Part shown: positions 24,932 through 32,835 of the stretch, in pieces
Layout of the letters: every line of letters starts with the position of its first letter
How positions within the stretch are numbered: position 1 is the first letter of the stretch
From: Actinomycetes bacterium
Lineage (GTDB): Bacteria > Actinomycetota > Thermoleophilia > BMS3ABIN01
Length of the DNA stretch: 64,000 bases
Assembly: GCA_021791195.1 (NCBI GenBank)
Contig: JAJYXB010000007.1
Location: 124,001-188,000, forward strand
Direction: 5' to 3'
Notes under the pieces: model-generated
What the model was told of the DNA's origin: nothing
The model's database searches: none
Seen by the model: only the letters and a program-made list of their open reading frames with translations
Position numbers and translations under genes: made by a program

Positions 24932-25255
24932 TCAGGAAAGGCCCAGCTCTGAAACGAGAGCCGTTTTCGGCATGGCGCCGACAACCTGCTTGGAAACCGA
25001 GCCATCCTTGAACAGCAGGATGGTGGGGATGCTCATGATCCCGTACTTGCCGGCTGTTTCCCGGTTCTCGTCGACGTTGAGCTTGGTTACCTTGACCTTG
25101 CCCTCGTAATCATTGGCGATTTCCTCGACCAGGGGCCCGACCATGCGGCAGGGACCGCACCAGGCCGCCCAGAAATCAACAATTACGGGCAGGTCGGAAC
25201 CCAGGACCTCAGCCTGGAAGTTCGCATCGTTTACTTCTAAAACACTACCTGCCAA
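24932..25255 (-). CDS. trxA: Thioredoxin
   Basis: A 107-residue thioredoxin with the redox motif [10 protein letters not shown], the conserved proline loop SIPTILLF and the usual length. It reduces disulfides of cytoplasmic proteins. Start is TTG at 25255 with AAGGAGAA seven bases upstream; the sequence [13 protein letters not shown] is the normal N-terminus. It is the last of three small redox/metal genes on this strand (FmdB zinc ribbon, ferredoxin, thioredoxin). Confidence 0.95.
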   Translation of the reverse strand: MAGSVLEVNDANFQAEVLGSDLPVIVDFWAAWCGPCRMVGPLVEEIANDYEGKVKVTKLNVDENRETAGKYGIMSIPTILLFKDGSVSKQVVGAMPKTALVSELGLS

Positions 25256-25329
25256 CTTGTTCTCCTTTCGTTAGAACAGAAACCGGACCGCCGCCGTCAG
25301 GCGGCAGGTCAGATTTAATCATACCCGAA

Positions 25330-25524
25330 TTACAGATGCCGAATCCTGATCGCCTTTTCGGGGCAGGCGGATACGCAGTCGCCGCACCCCCGGCAAAGGG
25401 AGCCATTGACCGTCACGATCTCGCCCGGATCCATCTGGAACAGGGCCTTCGTGGGACAGGAGTCGCGCGCGGGACAGCGCTCGTGCGCCGCGCATGACTC
25501 AGAATCGACTACTGCCTGTTGCAT
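25330..25524 (-). CDS. Small ferredoxin-type 4Fe-4S protein
   Basis: A 64-residue protein. The second half holds a complete 4Fe-4S motif CRGCGDCVSACPEKA (C-x2-C-x2-C-x3-CP). The first half has a variant set CAAHERCPARDSCPTKA, in which the spacing of the first cysteines is stretched, so it may hold a second cluster or a different metal. Likely an electron carrier, possibly paired with the thioredoxin gene 75 bases downstream. AGGAAAG precedes the ATG. Confidence 0.8.
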   Translation of the reverse strand: MQQAVVDSESCAAHERCPARDSCPTKALFQMDPGEIVTVNGSLCRGCGDCVSACPEKAIRIRHL

Positions 25525-25597
25525 CTTTCCTGCCTGATACCTGGATATTTACTGGAACAACATTGTTCGCGGCCACACGGACCGCCACCGCTTAGCC

Positions 25598-25804
25598 TCA
25601 GCCGAAGCTGAAACCGCCGCCGCCGCTGCCGCAGCTGCCGCCGGAATGCGACGCGCCGCCAATGCCGAACGAGCTGTTATAGACCTGCCGGACATCCCGG
25701 CTGTTGCAACTGGGGCATTCCTTGTCGCTCTCGCCCAGAAACCCGGTCACGAATTTCTCAAACTCGTTCCCGCACTGATTGCATTTCAAATCATATATCG
25801 CCAC
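25598..25804 (-). CDS. FmdB-family zinc ribbon protein (first copy)
   Basis: A 68-residue protein with a CxxC...CxxC zinc ribbon (CNQC, CPSC) and a Ser/Gly-rich tail ending GGGGFSFG. The FmdB family is found next to diverse redox and nucleic-acid genes; its role is not established. Start is GTG at 25804, eight bases after GGAGGTG. A second member lies at 30246-30467, so the genome carries at least two types. Confidence 0.85.
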   Translation of the reverse strand: MAIYDLKCNQCGNEFEKFVTGFLGESDKECPSCNSRDVRQVYNSSFGIGGASHSGGSCGSGGGGFSFG

Positions 25805-26014
25805 TTAATTCACCTCCGAAACTGACCGGCCCGCACCGGACCGGTAGATAATCACGGTTGACAGGTTGACACCTGAATAACAACCTTTTTGATGTTAACG
25901 CCGGTTAAAGGATTCAAACCCGGACAAGGGGAGTGGCGGACGCCAAACATGCCGGCTCATGTTAGACTATCCCGCATGTATCGAATCCTTTACACGAAAA
26001 AACCAGTCTAACAG

Positions 26015-26614
26015 ATGAAACAGCTTGTTCCCACTGATGAAGCGTTAATTGCGCGGATCAGGCGTCATGATAATGACGCTCTCGAGCAGCTGGTGTCGCG
26101 GTATGAGGTAAGGGTGTACAATCTCGCCTACCGGATGCTGGGCAACCGTGAAGACGCCGAGGATGTGCTGCAGGATACGTTCGTGAACGTCGTCCGGGGG
26201 CTGGACAAATTCCGGGGCAGGTCGAGCTTTTCCACCTGGCTCTATCGCGTCGCCGCCAACGCCGCGCTGACGAAGATCCGCAAGCGCAGCCGGCGGGAGA
26301 AGAGCGAGAGTGAATTTCTCGATGACGTCTATTCCGTCAGGGAGACGGCGCATTCAGGCAGCCTGCTGACGGACTGGTCGAGCAATCCGGCGACGCGGCT
26401 GCTTGACGAAGAAGCGAAAAACGAGATGAACCGGGCGATTGACGACCTGCCAGAGATATACAGGGCGGTGTTCGTGCTCAGGGATGTGGAAGGCCTGCCG
26501 GCGGCCGAGGTCGCCGAAGTGCTCGGCCTCTCGGTGGCGGCGGTCAAATCAAGGCTTCACCGGGCGCGCCTGTATCTGCGAAACAGGCTGTCTGGCTACT
26601 TTACAGCGGAATAG
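26015..26614 (+). CDS. ECF-type RNA polymerase sigma factor
   Basis: A 199-residue extracytoplasmic-function sigma factor with region 2 (RMLGNREDAEDVLQDTF, TWLYRVAANAALTKIRKR) and region 4 (LPEIYRAVFVLRDVEGL, then the helix-turn-helix AEVLGLSVAAVKSRLHRAR). It directs RNA polymerase to stress-type promoters. The anti-sigma gene follows 18 bases later, the standard arrangement for ECF factors that respond to envelope or redox stress. Target promoters are unknown. Confidence 0.94.
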   Translation: MKQLVPTDEALIARIRRHDNDALEQLVSRYEVRVYNLAYRMLGNREDAEDVLQDTFVNVVRGLDKFRGRSSFSTWLYRVAANAALTKIRKRSRREKSESEFLDDVYSVRETAHSGSLLTDWSSNPATRLLDEEAKNEMNRAIDDLPEIYRAVFVLRDVEGLPAAEVAEVLGLSVAAVKSRLHRARLYLRNRLSGYFTAE

Positions 26615-26632
26615 AGACGGGACGGGATCGAC

Positions 26633-26863
26633 TTGGATTGCCAGGAAATATTCGAAGAACTCTCGGAATACATAGACGAGAACCTGGCGCGGCAGAAATG
26701 CCGCGAGCTTGAACGGCACCTCGAGACGTGCCATAACTGCCGGGTAGTGGTCGATACGCTGCGGCGGACAGTGGCGCTGTATCATTCCATGCCTGATGAA
26801 GAGGTGCCTGAAGACGTGCGGCTGCGCCTGCACAAGATCATCCGCCTCAAACCCGAAGAATAA
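26633..26863 (+). CDS. Zinc-binding anti-sigma factor (zf-HC2 type)
   Basis: A 76-residue soluble protein with the ZAS signature HLETCHNC (HxxxCxxC) at about residues 29-36 and an earlier cysteine, C3. Such proteins bind and hold the partner ECF sigma factor, often releasing it on thiol oxidation. No membrane segment, so it should sense a cytoplasmic signal. Start is TTG at 26633. It ends eight bases from the converging hps-rraA gene. Confidence 0.85.
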   Translation: MDCQEIFEELSEYIDENLARQKCRELERHLETCHNCRVVVDTLRRTVALYHSMPDEEVPEDVRLRLHKIIRLKPEE

Positions 26864-26870
26864 CGCGCTT

Positions 26871-28157
26871 TCAGGTCTTCTCCCATTTCTCCAGATAGGC
26901 GACCTGGCTCAGGGTGCTGCCGTCTTCGATCTCCCGCCGCAGACGGTTCTCGCGCTCCATCACATCCATGGCGCGGTTTGCGATCTCCACCGCCCGGGCC
27001 GCGGGCAGCACCACGACACCATCATCATCACCAGCGATCCAGTCGCCAGGCCGCACCTGCTGGCCGGCCACCGTCACCGGCACGTTGATCTCGCCGAATC
27101 CCTTGGGCTCGCCGGCTGTCGGCGTCACGATGCTGCTGAAGAGGGGGAACTTAAGCTCACGGATCTCGGGCGTGTCCCTGACCGCGCCATAGATCACCAC
27201 CCCCGCCAGGCCCCGCTCGCGGGCGCTGTGGGTCGCCAGCTCGCCCCACACCGCGGGCGGGGCGCCGCCGGCGTCGATCACCAGCACGTCGCCTGGACCG
27301 GCAACGTCGATCGCCTCCACCGGCTTGGCCCAGTCGCCGGGATAGGTGCGCACGGTGACCGCGCGGCCCGCCATCCGGATGCCCGGAAAAACCGGCCGCA
27401 GACCGGGCAGATCGCCCTGGCGGTGGCGGGCGTCGGAGATGTTGGCGGTCGATACCTGCGCCAGTGCCGTGCCGATCGTCTTAAGCGTTGCCCGCTTGTA
27501 AAGCTTTGTCGCCTGCCCCTGGCCGGTATCGATCGCCCGGCGGATCTGCCGCGCCGCAGCCTCGGCGTCGGCGGCCTTGATGATGGCGCCGCCAACGATG
27601 ATGATGCCGGCGCCGGCTCTAGCGGCCTCCGCGGCAGTTTCCGAATTGATGCCGCCGGCGACTGCCAGCGGGACGCTCACGGCCGCGGCGACCCGCTGGA
27701 TCAGATCCAGCGGCGCCTCGCCGCGCATCTGCTGGTCGATGGCGGTGTGGATGCCGATAAAATCGGCGCCCAGCTCCTCCGCTTGCCGGGCGCGCAGCAC
27801 CGGGTCGGCCACCTCGATCATGTCGACGATCACCTGGAGGCCGTAGTTGCGGCCAACCTCGATGCACTCACTGATGGTGGCGTCAGAGGCGGCTCCCAGC
27901 ACGCCGGCGATGCTGGCGCCCGCCTTGGCGGCAGATTCCATCTCGAAGCGGCCCGCGTCCATGGTCTTCAGGTCGGCTACGATCGTGGCGGCCGGAAAGC
28001 GGCGCTTCAGCTCCCGCACCGCTTCGAGGCCTTCGCTCTTGATCAGCGGCGTGCCTGCTTCCAGCCAGTCGACACCGCCGCGCATGGCTTCGTCGGCGAC
28101 CGCCAGGGCGCGGGGGAGGTCGAGGAAATCAAGCGCCAGCTGCAGGATGGGGGGCAC
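26871..28157 (-). CDS. 3-Hexulose-6-phosphate synthase fused to an RraA-like aldolase domain
   Basis: The 428-residue fusion has two parts. Residues 1-210 are a hexulose-6-phosphate synthase (LQLALDFLDL, GGVDWLEAGTPLIKSEG, catalytic DLKTMDAG), which condenses formaldehyde with ribulose 5-phosphate or runs in reverse. Residues 220-428 are RraA/HMG-aldolase-like, with a complete metal motif VIYGAVRDTPEI (G-X20-R-D-X2-E). Similar fusions are known in archaea, where HPS helps make pentoses. Start is GTG at 28157, three bases after yjbQ. It is the last gene of a panC-panD-yjbQ-hps/rraA operon, so a link to pantothenate-related one-carbon chemistry is possible (inference). Confidence 0.88.
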   Translation of the reverse strand: MPPILQLALDFLDLPRALAVADEAMRGGVDWLEAGTPLIKSEGLEAVRELKRRFPAATIVADLKTMDAGRFEMESAAKAGASIAGVLGAASDATISECIEVGRNYGLQVIVDMIEVADPVLRARQAEELGADFIGIHTAIDQQMRGEAPLDLIQRVAAAVSVPLAVAGGINSETAAEAARAGAGIIIVGGAIIKAADAEAAARQIRRAIDTGQGQATKLYKRATLKTIGTALAQVSTANISDARHRQGDLPGLRPVFPGIRMAGRAVTVRTYPGDWAKPVEAIDVAGPGDVLVIDAGGAPPAVWGELATHSARERGLAGVVIYGAVRDTPEIRELKFPLFSSIVTPTAGEPKGFGEINVPVTVAGQQVRPGDWIAGDDDGVVVLPAARAVEIANRAMDVMERENRLRREIEDGSTLSQVAYLEKWEKT

Positions 28158-28160
28158 CGG

Positions 28161-28616
28161 TCAGACCCCCACTATCTGCACGGCAACCCGCCGCCGGCGG
28201 GGGCGGTTGTCAAAATTGACCAGCACGATCTGCTGCCAGGTTCCCAGTGTCAGCCGGCCGCCGACCACCGGCACCGCCATCGAGGGGCCCAGCAGGCCCG
28301 CCCGCACGTGGGAATGCCCGTTGCCGTCGTCCATGCGCACGTTGTGATCGTAGTGATCGTCGCGCGGCGCCAGCCGTTCGATCGCCCGGCGGAAATCGGC
28401 GATTACGCCCGGCTCATATTCCAGGCAGGTGACGGCGCCGGTGGCCCCGGGGATAAACACCGTGGCCGTGCCGGTATGCACGCCGCTGGCCGCGACAGCC
28501 GCGGCGACATCGGCGGTGATATCGGCGGTATCGAAATCTTCGCCCAGATCGTATTCGAACTCGCGCATGGACAGGGTCAGGCCACCTGCGGCCACCCCGT
28601 CTTTCCTGACTTGCAT
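28161..28616 (-). CDS. YjbQ/UPF0047 family protein
   Basis: A 151-residue protein of the YjbQ family. Recognisable parts are VFIPGATGAVTCLEYEPG, the histidine-rich segment HYDHNVRMDDGNGHSHVR and LGTWQQIVLVNFDNRPR. Family members can replace thiamin phosphate synthase activity in some tests, but the true role is uncertain. GGGAG lies about nine bases before the ATG. It overlaps neither neighbour but sits seven bases or less from each, within the pantothenate operon. Confidence 0.85.
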   Translation of the reverse strand: MQVRKDGVAAGGLTLSMREFEYDLGEDFDTADITADVAAAVAASGVHTGTATVFIPGATGAVTCLEYEPGVIADFRRAIERLAPRDDHYDHNVRMDDGNGHSHVRAGLLGPSMAVPVVGGRLTLGTWQQIVLVNFDNRPRRRRVAVQIVGV

Positions 28617-28622
28617 CTGGAT

Positions 28623-29003
28623 CTAGTCTCCCTTCGGATGTCGACTGGCGGCGGCCGCCGGCGCCACAGCCGCGTTGTGCTCGTCCACGCGGACGATGAG
28701 CGGCGGGAAATCTTTCAGCTCGGCTTCGGTCAACTCGGCGTAGGTAAGGATGATCACCCGGTCGCCGACCTCGACCAGGCGGGCGGCGGCGCCGTTGACA
28801 CAGATCTCGCCCGGACCGCCGGTGATGGCGTAGGTGGTCAGCCGGGCGCCGCTGTCGATGTCCAGCACATGCACCTGCTCGTGTGGCAGGATGTCGGCGG
28901 CGGCCATCAGGCCGGCGTCGATGGAGATGCTGCCTTCGTAATCGATGCTGGCGCCGGTCACCGTGGCGCGGTGGATCTTGCTTTTTAGCATCATCCTGCG
29001 CAT
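28623..29003 (-). CDS. panD: Aspartate 1-decarboxylase
   Basis: Makes beta-alanine for pantothenate. The 126-residue proenzyme has [15 protein letters not shown] and the self-cleavage site DYEGSISID, in which Gly-Ser is cut to form the pyruvoyl group, then [17 protein letters not shown] strong GGAGGAG precedes the ATG. It follows panC directly (3 bases) in the same operon. The C-terminus is a little longer than usual. Confidence 0.95.
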   Translation of the reverse strand: MRRMMLKSKIHRATVTGASIDYEGSISIDAGLMAAADILPHEQVHVLDIDSGARLTTYAITGGPGEICVNGAAARLVEVGDRVIILTYAELTEAELKDFPPLIVRVDEHNAAVAPAAAASRHPKGD

Positions 29004-29006
29004 GGC

Positions 29007-29969
29007 TCAGTCTCCTCCGGCGGGCAATAGCAGCATGTTGTCGATCAGGCGCGTGCGGCCAACCCTGGCGGCCACCGCGGCCAGAACCGGGCCTTCGACC
29101 GCGCTGACCGGCTCCATGGTCGCGGGATCGACGACCTTCACGTATTCGAGGTCCACCAGGTAATGTTCGGCTATCTTCCGCTTCATCTGGCGGCGCAGGC
29201 GGGCAACGCTGGTCTCTCCGGCGGCGACAGCATCGCGCGCCTGCGACAACGCCTCGAAAAGCGCTACCGCCTGCGTGCGCTCGTCCGGCTCCAGATAGGT
29301 ATTGCGGGAACTCATCGCCAGCCCGTCTCCCTCTCTGACGATGGGCTCCACGGACACCTCGACGTCAAAGTTGAGGTCCGTGGCCATCCGCCTGATCACC
29401 GCTGCCTGCTGGGCGTCTTTCTGGCCGAAAAAGGCGATGTCGGGGGCGAAGATGTTCAGCAGTTTGGCCACCACGGTGGCCACACCGCGGAAATGGCCGG
29501 GCCGGCTGGCCCCGCACAGGCCGGTGGCGATGCTGCCCGGCTCCACCGCGGTTTCGAATCCCGGGGGATACATCTCGCCGTCCGGCGGGGCGAACAGGAG
29601 GTCGGCGCCGGCGCCGGCGGCCATCGCCAGATCGCGGTCCAGATCGCGGGGATAGGTGTTGAAATCATCGGTGCCGCCAAACTGGATCGGGTTGACGAAT
29701 ACGCTCACGGCCACGAACGAGCACCGCGACCGGGCGGCCCGCATCAGGCTCAGATGGCCTTCATGGAAAGCGCCCATCGTCGGCACCAGGCCGACGACCG
29801 CATCCGGCTGGCGACGGGCGACGGCAATGCTTGCGCGTACATCCGCGATCGAACGCACGTACGCGATGGCGGTTTTGCCTCCGGATCCGGCCCGCGAGGA
29901 GGCGTCGCCCATGATATATCCGGATTGTTGACGGCTACCGGTTCCGCCGGATGGCGGGGATGGATTCAT
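29007..29969 (-). CDS. panC: Pantothenate synthetase
   Basis: Joins pantoate and beta-alanine with ATP. Motifs: LVPTMGAFHEGHLSL, FVNPIQFG, DLLFAPPDGEMYPPGF, FFGQKDAQQAAVI and MSSRNTYL. The 320-residue frame has about 35 extra N-terminal residues; an internal ATG at 29912 (MGDASSRAG) would give 301, nearer the family norm. First gene of the panC-panD-yjbQ-hps/rraA operon. The hydroxymethyltransferase gene panB, which supplies pantoate precursor, is not in this window. Confidence 0.95.
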   Translation of the reverse strand: MNPSPPSGGTGSRQQSGYIMGDASSRAGSGGKTAIAYVRSIADVRASIAVARRQPDAVVGLVPTMGAFHEGHLSLMRAARSRCSFVAVSVFVNPIQFGGTDDFNTYPRDLDRDLAMAAGAGADLLFAPPDGEMYPPGFETAVEPGSIATGLCGASRPGHFRGVATVVAKLLNIFAPDIAFFGQKDAQQAAVIRRMATDLNFDVEVSVEPIVREGDGLAMSSRNTYLEPDERTQAVALFEALSQARDAVAAGETSVARLRRQMKRKIAEHYLVDLEYVKVVDPATMEPVSAVEGPVLAAVAARVGRTRLIDNMLLLPAGGD

Positions 29970-30245
29970 CTCAGGCAGTCACTCCGTTCCGTTCTCGAAA
30001 GAGATACCAGACATTGGCTGTCTCTTGCGTACAAAAGCCCGGCGGCGCCCATGGTTGTCCGCGGCATTATCTCGCATCCGGCAAGAGCCGGGCCTTCTTT
30101 CCATCAAAGAGAATATCAGCGGCACCGCCTTCTTGCAAAGGATACCGGTTATCAAATAAAGTTGTAACAGAGGTGCAAATCGGCGAAAGCCGCCGCATAA
30201 ATGCCTGATTTGCGGCGCCATTATCACAATTCGACAATTGCGAAC

Positions 30246-30467
30246 ATGCCCATTTATGAGTATTGCTGCGGGTCGTGCAAGGCCCGGTTCGAAGAACTGG
30301 TCAGATCCATGGAGGCGAGCGCAGACGTGCGCTGCCCGGCCTGCGGTTCCCTCAAGACCGACCGGCTGATGTCCGGTTTCTCGTTTTCTTCCGGCGGCTC
30401 CGGCGGCAGCGCTTCGGGGAAGAGCTGCGGCACCTGTTCCAGCACATCCTGTGCCAGCTGTGGCTAG
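30246..30467 (+). CDS. FmdB-family zinc ribbon protein (second copy)
   Basis: A 73-residue zinc ribbon starting MPIYEYCCGSCKARFEEL, the classic FmdB N-terminus, with the second CxxC in CPACGS and a Ser/Gly/Cys tail ending CSSTSCASCG. The ATG at 30246 is preferred over an upstream in-frame one at 30201. Its end overlaps the glycosylase gene by 17 bases, so the two are translationally coupled. Exact function unknown; regulatory or metal-handling roles are suggested for the family. Confidence 0.85.
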   Translation: MPIYEYCCGSCKARFEELVRSMEASADVRCPACGSLKTDRLMSGFSFSSGGSGGSASGKSCGTCSSTSCASCG

Positions 30468-31200
30468 CGCCGACCCCGCCACCAGGCTTGCGGAGCTCCA
30501 GCGCGAAGCCGCCGCCTGCAACGCTTGCCCGCTGCATGAAGGGCGGACCAACAGCGTGTTTGGCGCCGGCAGCTCCCGGGCGCGGCTGATGTTTGTGGGG
30601 GAGGCGCCCGGATACCACGAAGACCGCCTCGGCGAACCTTTTGTGGGCCAGGCGGGCAAGCTGCTGGACAAACTGCTGGCAAGCATAGGGCTCAAGCGCG
30701 GCGACGTCTACATCGCCAACGTGCTCAAATGCCGCCCTCCCAACAACCGCGACCCGCAGACGGCTGAGATCGAAAAGTGCCGCGGCTTTCTCGAACAGCA
30801 GATCGGACTGATCTCGCCCGCCATCGTCTGTACGCTCGGCAACTTTTCCACCAGGCTCCTGTCGGGACAGCCGCACGGCATCTCCCGCGTTCATGGGCGC
30901 CCGCAGGCGATGCCTGGCAGCGATATCAGGCTTTATCCGGTATATCATCCCGCCGCCGCGCTCTACACTCCCGCCAACCTCAAGGTGCTGGAAGAGGATT
31001 TCAGCCGGCTGGCCGGCATCCTGGAGGCAAACCATCAAGCGAAAGTCGAGCCGTCCCCAAAGGTCGATGCGGCGCCGGCAGCTAACCCTCAAGTTGCAGT
31101 CGAGTCTACGGACGGAGATGCGGCGGCAGGCGGGGACGGCACCGGTACCGCGCCTGCCGGCGAGGGCATGCCCGGGGGCGAGCAGCTCGGCCTGTTCTAG
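30451..31200 (+). CDS. Family 4 uracil-DNA glycosylase (Fe-S type)
   Basis: Removes uracil from DNA. The 249-residue protein has the family 4 motifs GEAPGYHEDRLGEPFVG and the HPAAAL catalytic-region motif (YPVYHPAAALY). Four cysteines at the usual places (CNACPL; LKCRPPNNRDP; EKCRGF) hold a 4Fe-4S cluster. The C-terminal 60 residues are a low-complexity Ala/Gly/Pro tail. Start is GTG at 30451 inside the FmdB gene. tsaE begins four bases after the stop, so DNA repair and tRNA modification genes share a transcript. Confidence 0.93.
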   Translation: MPAVASADPATRLAELQREAAACNACPLHEGRTNSVFGAGSSRARLMFVGEAPGYHEDRLGEPFVGQAGKLLDKLLASIGLKRGDVYIANVLKCRPPNNRDPQTAEIEKCRGFLEQQIGLISPAIVCTLGNFSTRLLSGQPHGISRVHGRPQAMPGSDIRLYPVYHPAAALYTPANLKVLEEDFSRLAGILEANHQAKVEPSPKVDAAPAANPQVAVESTDGDAAAGGDGTGTAPAGEGMPGGEQLGLF

Positions 31201-31203
31201 CCG

Positions 31204-31671
31204 ATGATATCCGCCGTTTTAGGCTCGGAGGAGCAGACGCAGAAATTTGCGGCGGCCGTGGCCCGGCTGTTAAAACCCGGCGATACGGTTTTCCTCATCG
31301 GTCCGCTCGGCGCCGGCAAGACTTTTTTCATCCGCGCCGCGGCGCGCGAACTGGGCGTAACGGAGCCGGTCACCAGCCCCAGCTTTACCATGGCGCAAAC
31401 CTATCAGGGGGTGGTGACTGTCCATCACCTCGATCTTTACCGGCTGGCGACCTTCTCGGCGGACGACCTTCCCGATTTCGACCCTTTTTTTGAAGCGAAT
31501 GCCGTCACTTTCATCGAATGGCCCCAGCAGGCGCAGCCGTTTCTGCAAGAACCGGCGCTGGTACTCGAACTCAGCCATGTCGATGTACGCAGCCGCCGCA
31601 TCCGCATCGCCGGCGGCCGCAAGGAACTGATCCGACAACTGGAGGAAGAGATTGCCGGCACTGGCGATTGA
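31204..31671 (+). CDS. tsaE: tRNA t6A biosynthesis ATPase TsaE
   Basis: A 155-residue P-loop ATPase (GPLGAGKTFFIRAAA, SPSFTMAQTY, HHLDLYRL) that supports threonylcarbamoyl transfer to A37 of tRNAs with TsaB and TsaD. It overlaps tsaB by 20 bases. Part of the tight operon udg-tsaE-tsaB-rimI-tsaD. Confidence 0.95.
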   Translation: MISAVLGSEEQTQKFAAAVARLLKPGDTVFLIGPLGAGKTFFIRAAARELGVTEPVTSPSFTMAQTYQGVVTVHHLDLYRLATFSADDLPDFDPFFEANAVTFIEWPQQAQPFLQEPALVLELSHVDVRSRRIRIAGGRKELIRQLEEEIAGTGD

Positions 31672-32392
31672 CACATCTACCGAAATTTGCAGCGTCGCGC
31701 TCGGGCCTGGCGGGGAGCCGCCGGACGAGATCGCCATCGACGCGGGCCGGACGCATCTGGAGGTGCTGCTTCCGGCTGTCGAGGAGCTCCTGGGAAGGCA
31801 GGGCGTGACCGCCGCCGCGCTGGAACTGATAGTCGCCGGCACCGGCCCCGGCACCTTCAGCGGCCTGCGGGTGGGGATCGCTACAGCGCGCGCCCTGGCG
31901 CAGGCGCTGGAAATCCCCATCACCGGATCCAGCTCGCTGGCGGCGCTGGCCGCGGCCACGGCCGCCTCAACGGAGCTGACCAGCCTCGCGGCCACGGCAG
32001 AAAGCCCGGCGATCCTGCCCGTGATCGACGCCAGACGCGGGCAGGTTTTCGCGCAGATTTACAGAACAAACGGGGGAGGGATCGAGCCCGGCTCGGAGAT
32101 CTTCTGCCTGTCTCCCGATGAACTAATCGCACAGGTTTCAAAAACAGCCGGCGCCACGGTGGCGGTCGGCAACGGCGTGCTCGCCTACCATGACCTGTTT
32201 GCCGCCAGCCCGCTCAGGCTGCCCCTGCCCGCAAGCGGGCTGCACCGTATCAGCGCAGCCTGGCATCTGCCCGGTGAGCCCGTGCGGCTGAAGTACAGCC
32301 CGGCCGATCTGCTGGCAGTCAAGCCCGTTTACGTGCGCGCGCCAGACGCCGACAAGACCGTTCTGCTGAGAAAGAGAGAACCATGGCTATGA
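31652..32392 (+). CDS. tsaB: tRNA t6A biosynthesis scaffold TsaB
   Basis: A 246-residue ASKHA-fold protein (LAIDTSTEICSVAL, GTGPGTFSGLRVGIATARAL, DARRGQVFAQIY) that partners TsaD. It lacks the metal-binding histidines of TsaD, as expected. Start is TTG at 31652 within tsaE; the sequence MPALAIDTST is the standard N-terminus. It overlaps rimI by 10 bases. Confidence 0.94.
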   Translation: MPALAIDTSTEICSVALGPGGEPPDEIAIDAGRTHLEVLLPAVEELLGRQGVTAAALELIVAGTGPGTFSGLRVGIATARALAQALEIPITGSSSLAALAAATAASTELTSLAATAESPAILPVIDARRGQVFAQIYRTNGGGIEPGSEIFCLSPDELIAQVSKTAGATVAVGNGVLAYHDLFAASPLRLPLPASGLHRISAAWHLPGEPVRLKYSPADLLAVKPVYVRAPDADKTVLLRKREPWL

Positions 32393-32835
32393 TCAGACGA
32401 ATGCAACTGGCTGATGTGAAACCGGTCGCGGAGATCGAGAATGAAGCCTTCCCCAGGCCGTGGTCGCAGAACGCATTCATCACACAACTGGCAAAGTCTT
32501 CAAGCATCTGCCTGGTGGCGGAGATCGACGGCGGGGTGGTCGGATACCTGATCGCGACGCAATACGTGGAGGTCTGGCACCTGCTTGACCTGGCGGTACA
32601 CGTGCGCTACCGGCGCCACTATGTGGCCACCGAACTGCTGGAGAATTTTTTTGAGCTCACCGGGCGGGATCAGCACCGGGGCTACACGCTCGAAGTGCGC
32701 AAGTCCAACCGCGGCGCCATCAAGATGTACGAGAGCTTCGGCTTCATCTGCACCGGGCTGAGAAAGGGATACTACAGCGACAACGCTGAGGATGCCCTGA
32801 TCATGTGGAAGGATTCCGAGGATATGCTGGCATGA
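32383..32835 (+). CDS. rimI: Ribosomal protein S18-alanine N-acetyltransferase-type GNAT protein
   Basis: A 150-residue GNAT acetyltransferase with the start MIRRMQLADVKPVAEIENEAF, an acetyl-CoA-binding region (VHVRYRRHYVATELLENF, where the usual Q/RxxGxG/A loop is poorly conserved) and VRKSNRGAIKMYESFGF. It is placed between tsaB and tsaD, the usual position of rimI. The weak loop means substrate and activity should be treated as predicted. Confidence 0.88.
   Translation: MAMIRRMQLADVKPVAEIENEAFPRPWSQNAFITQLAKSSSICLVAEIDGGVVGYLIATQYVEVWHLLDLAVHVRYRRHYVATELLENFFELTGRDQHRGYTLEVRKSNRGAIKMYESFGFICTGLRKGYYSDNAEDALIMWKDSEDMLA

Noticed and set aside
26796-28988. 730-codon open frame antisense to the pan operon genes
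   Set aside because: Sense-strand hps-rraA, yjbQ and panD are well supported; the antisense frame has no domain.
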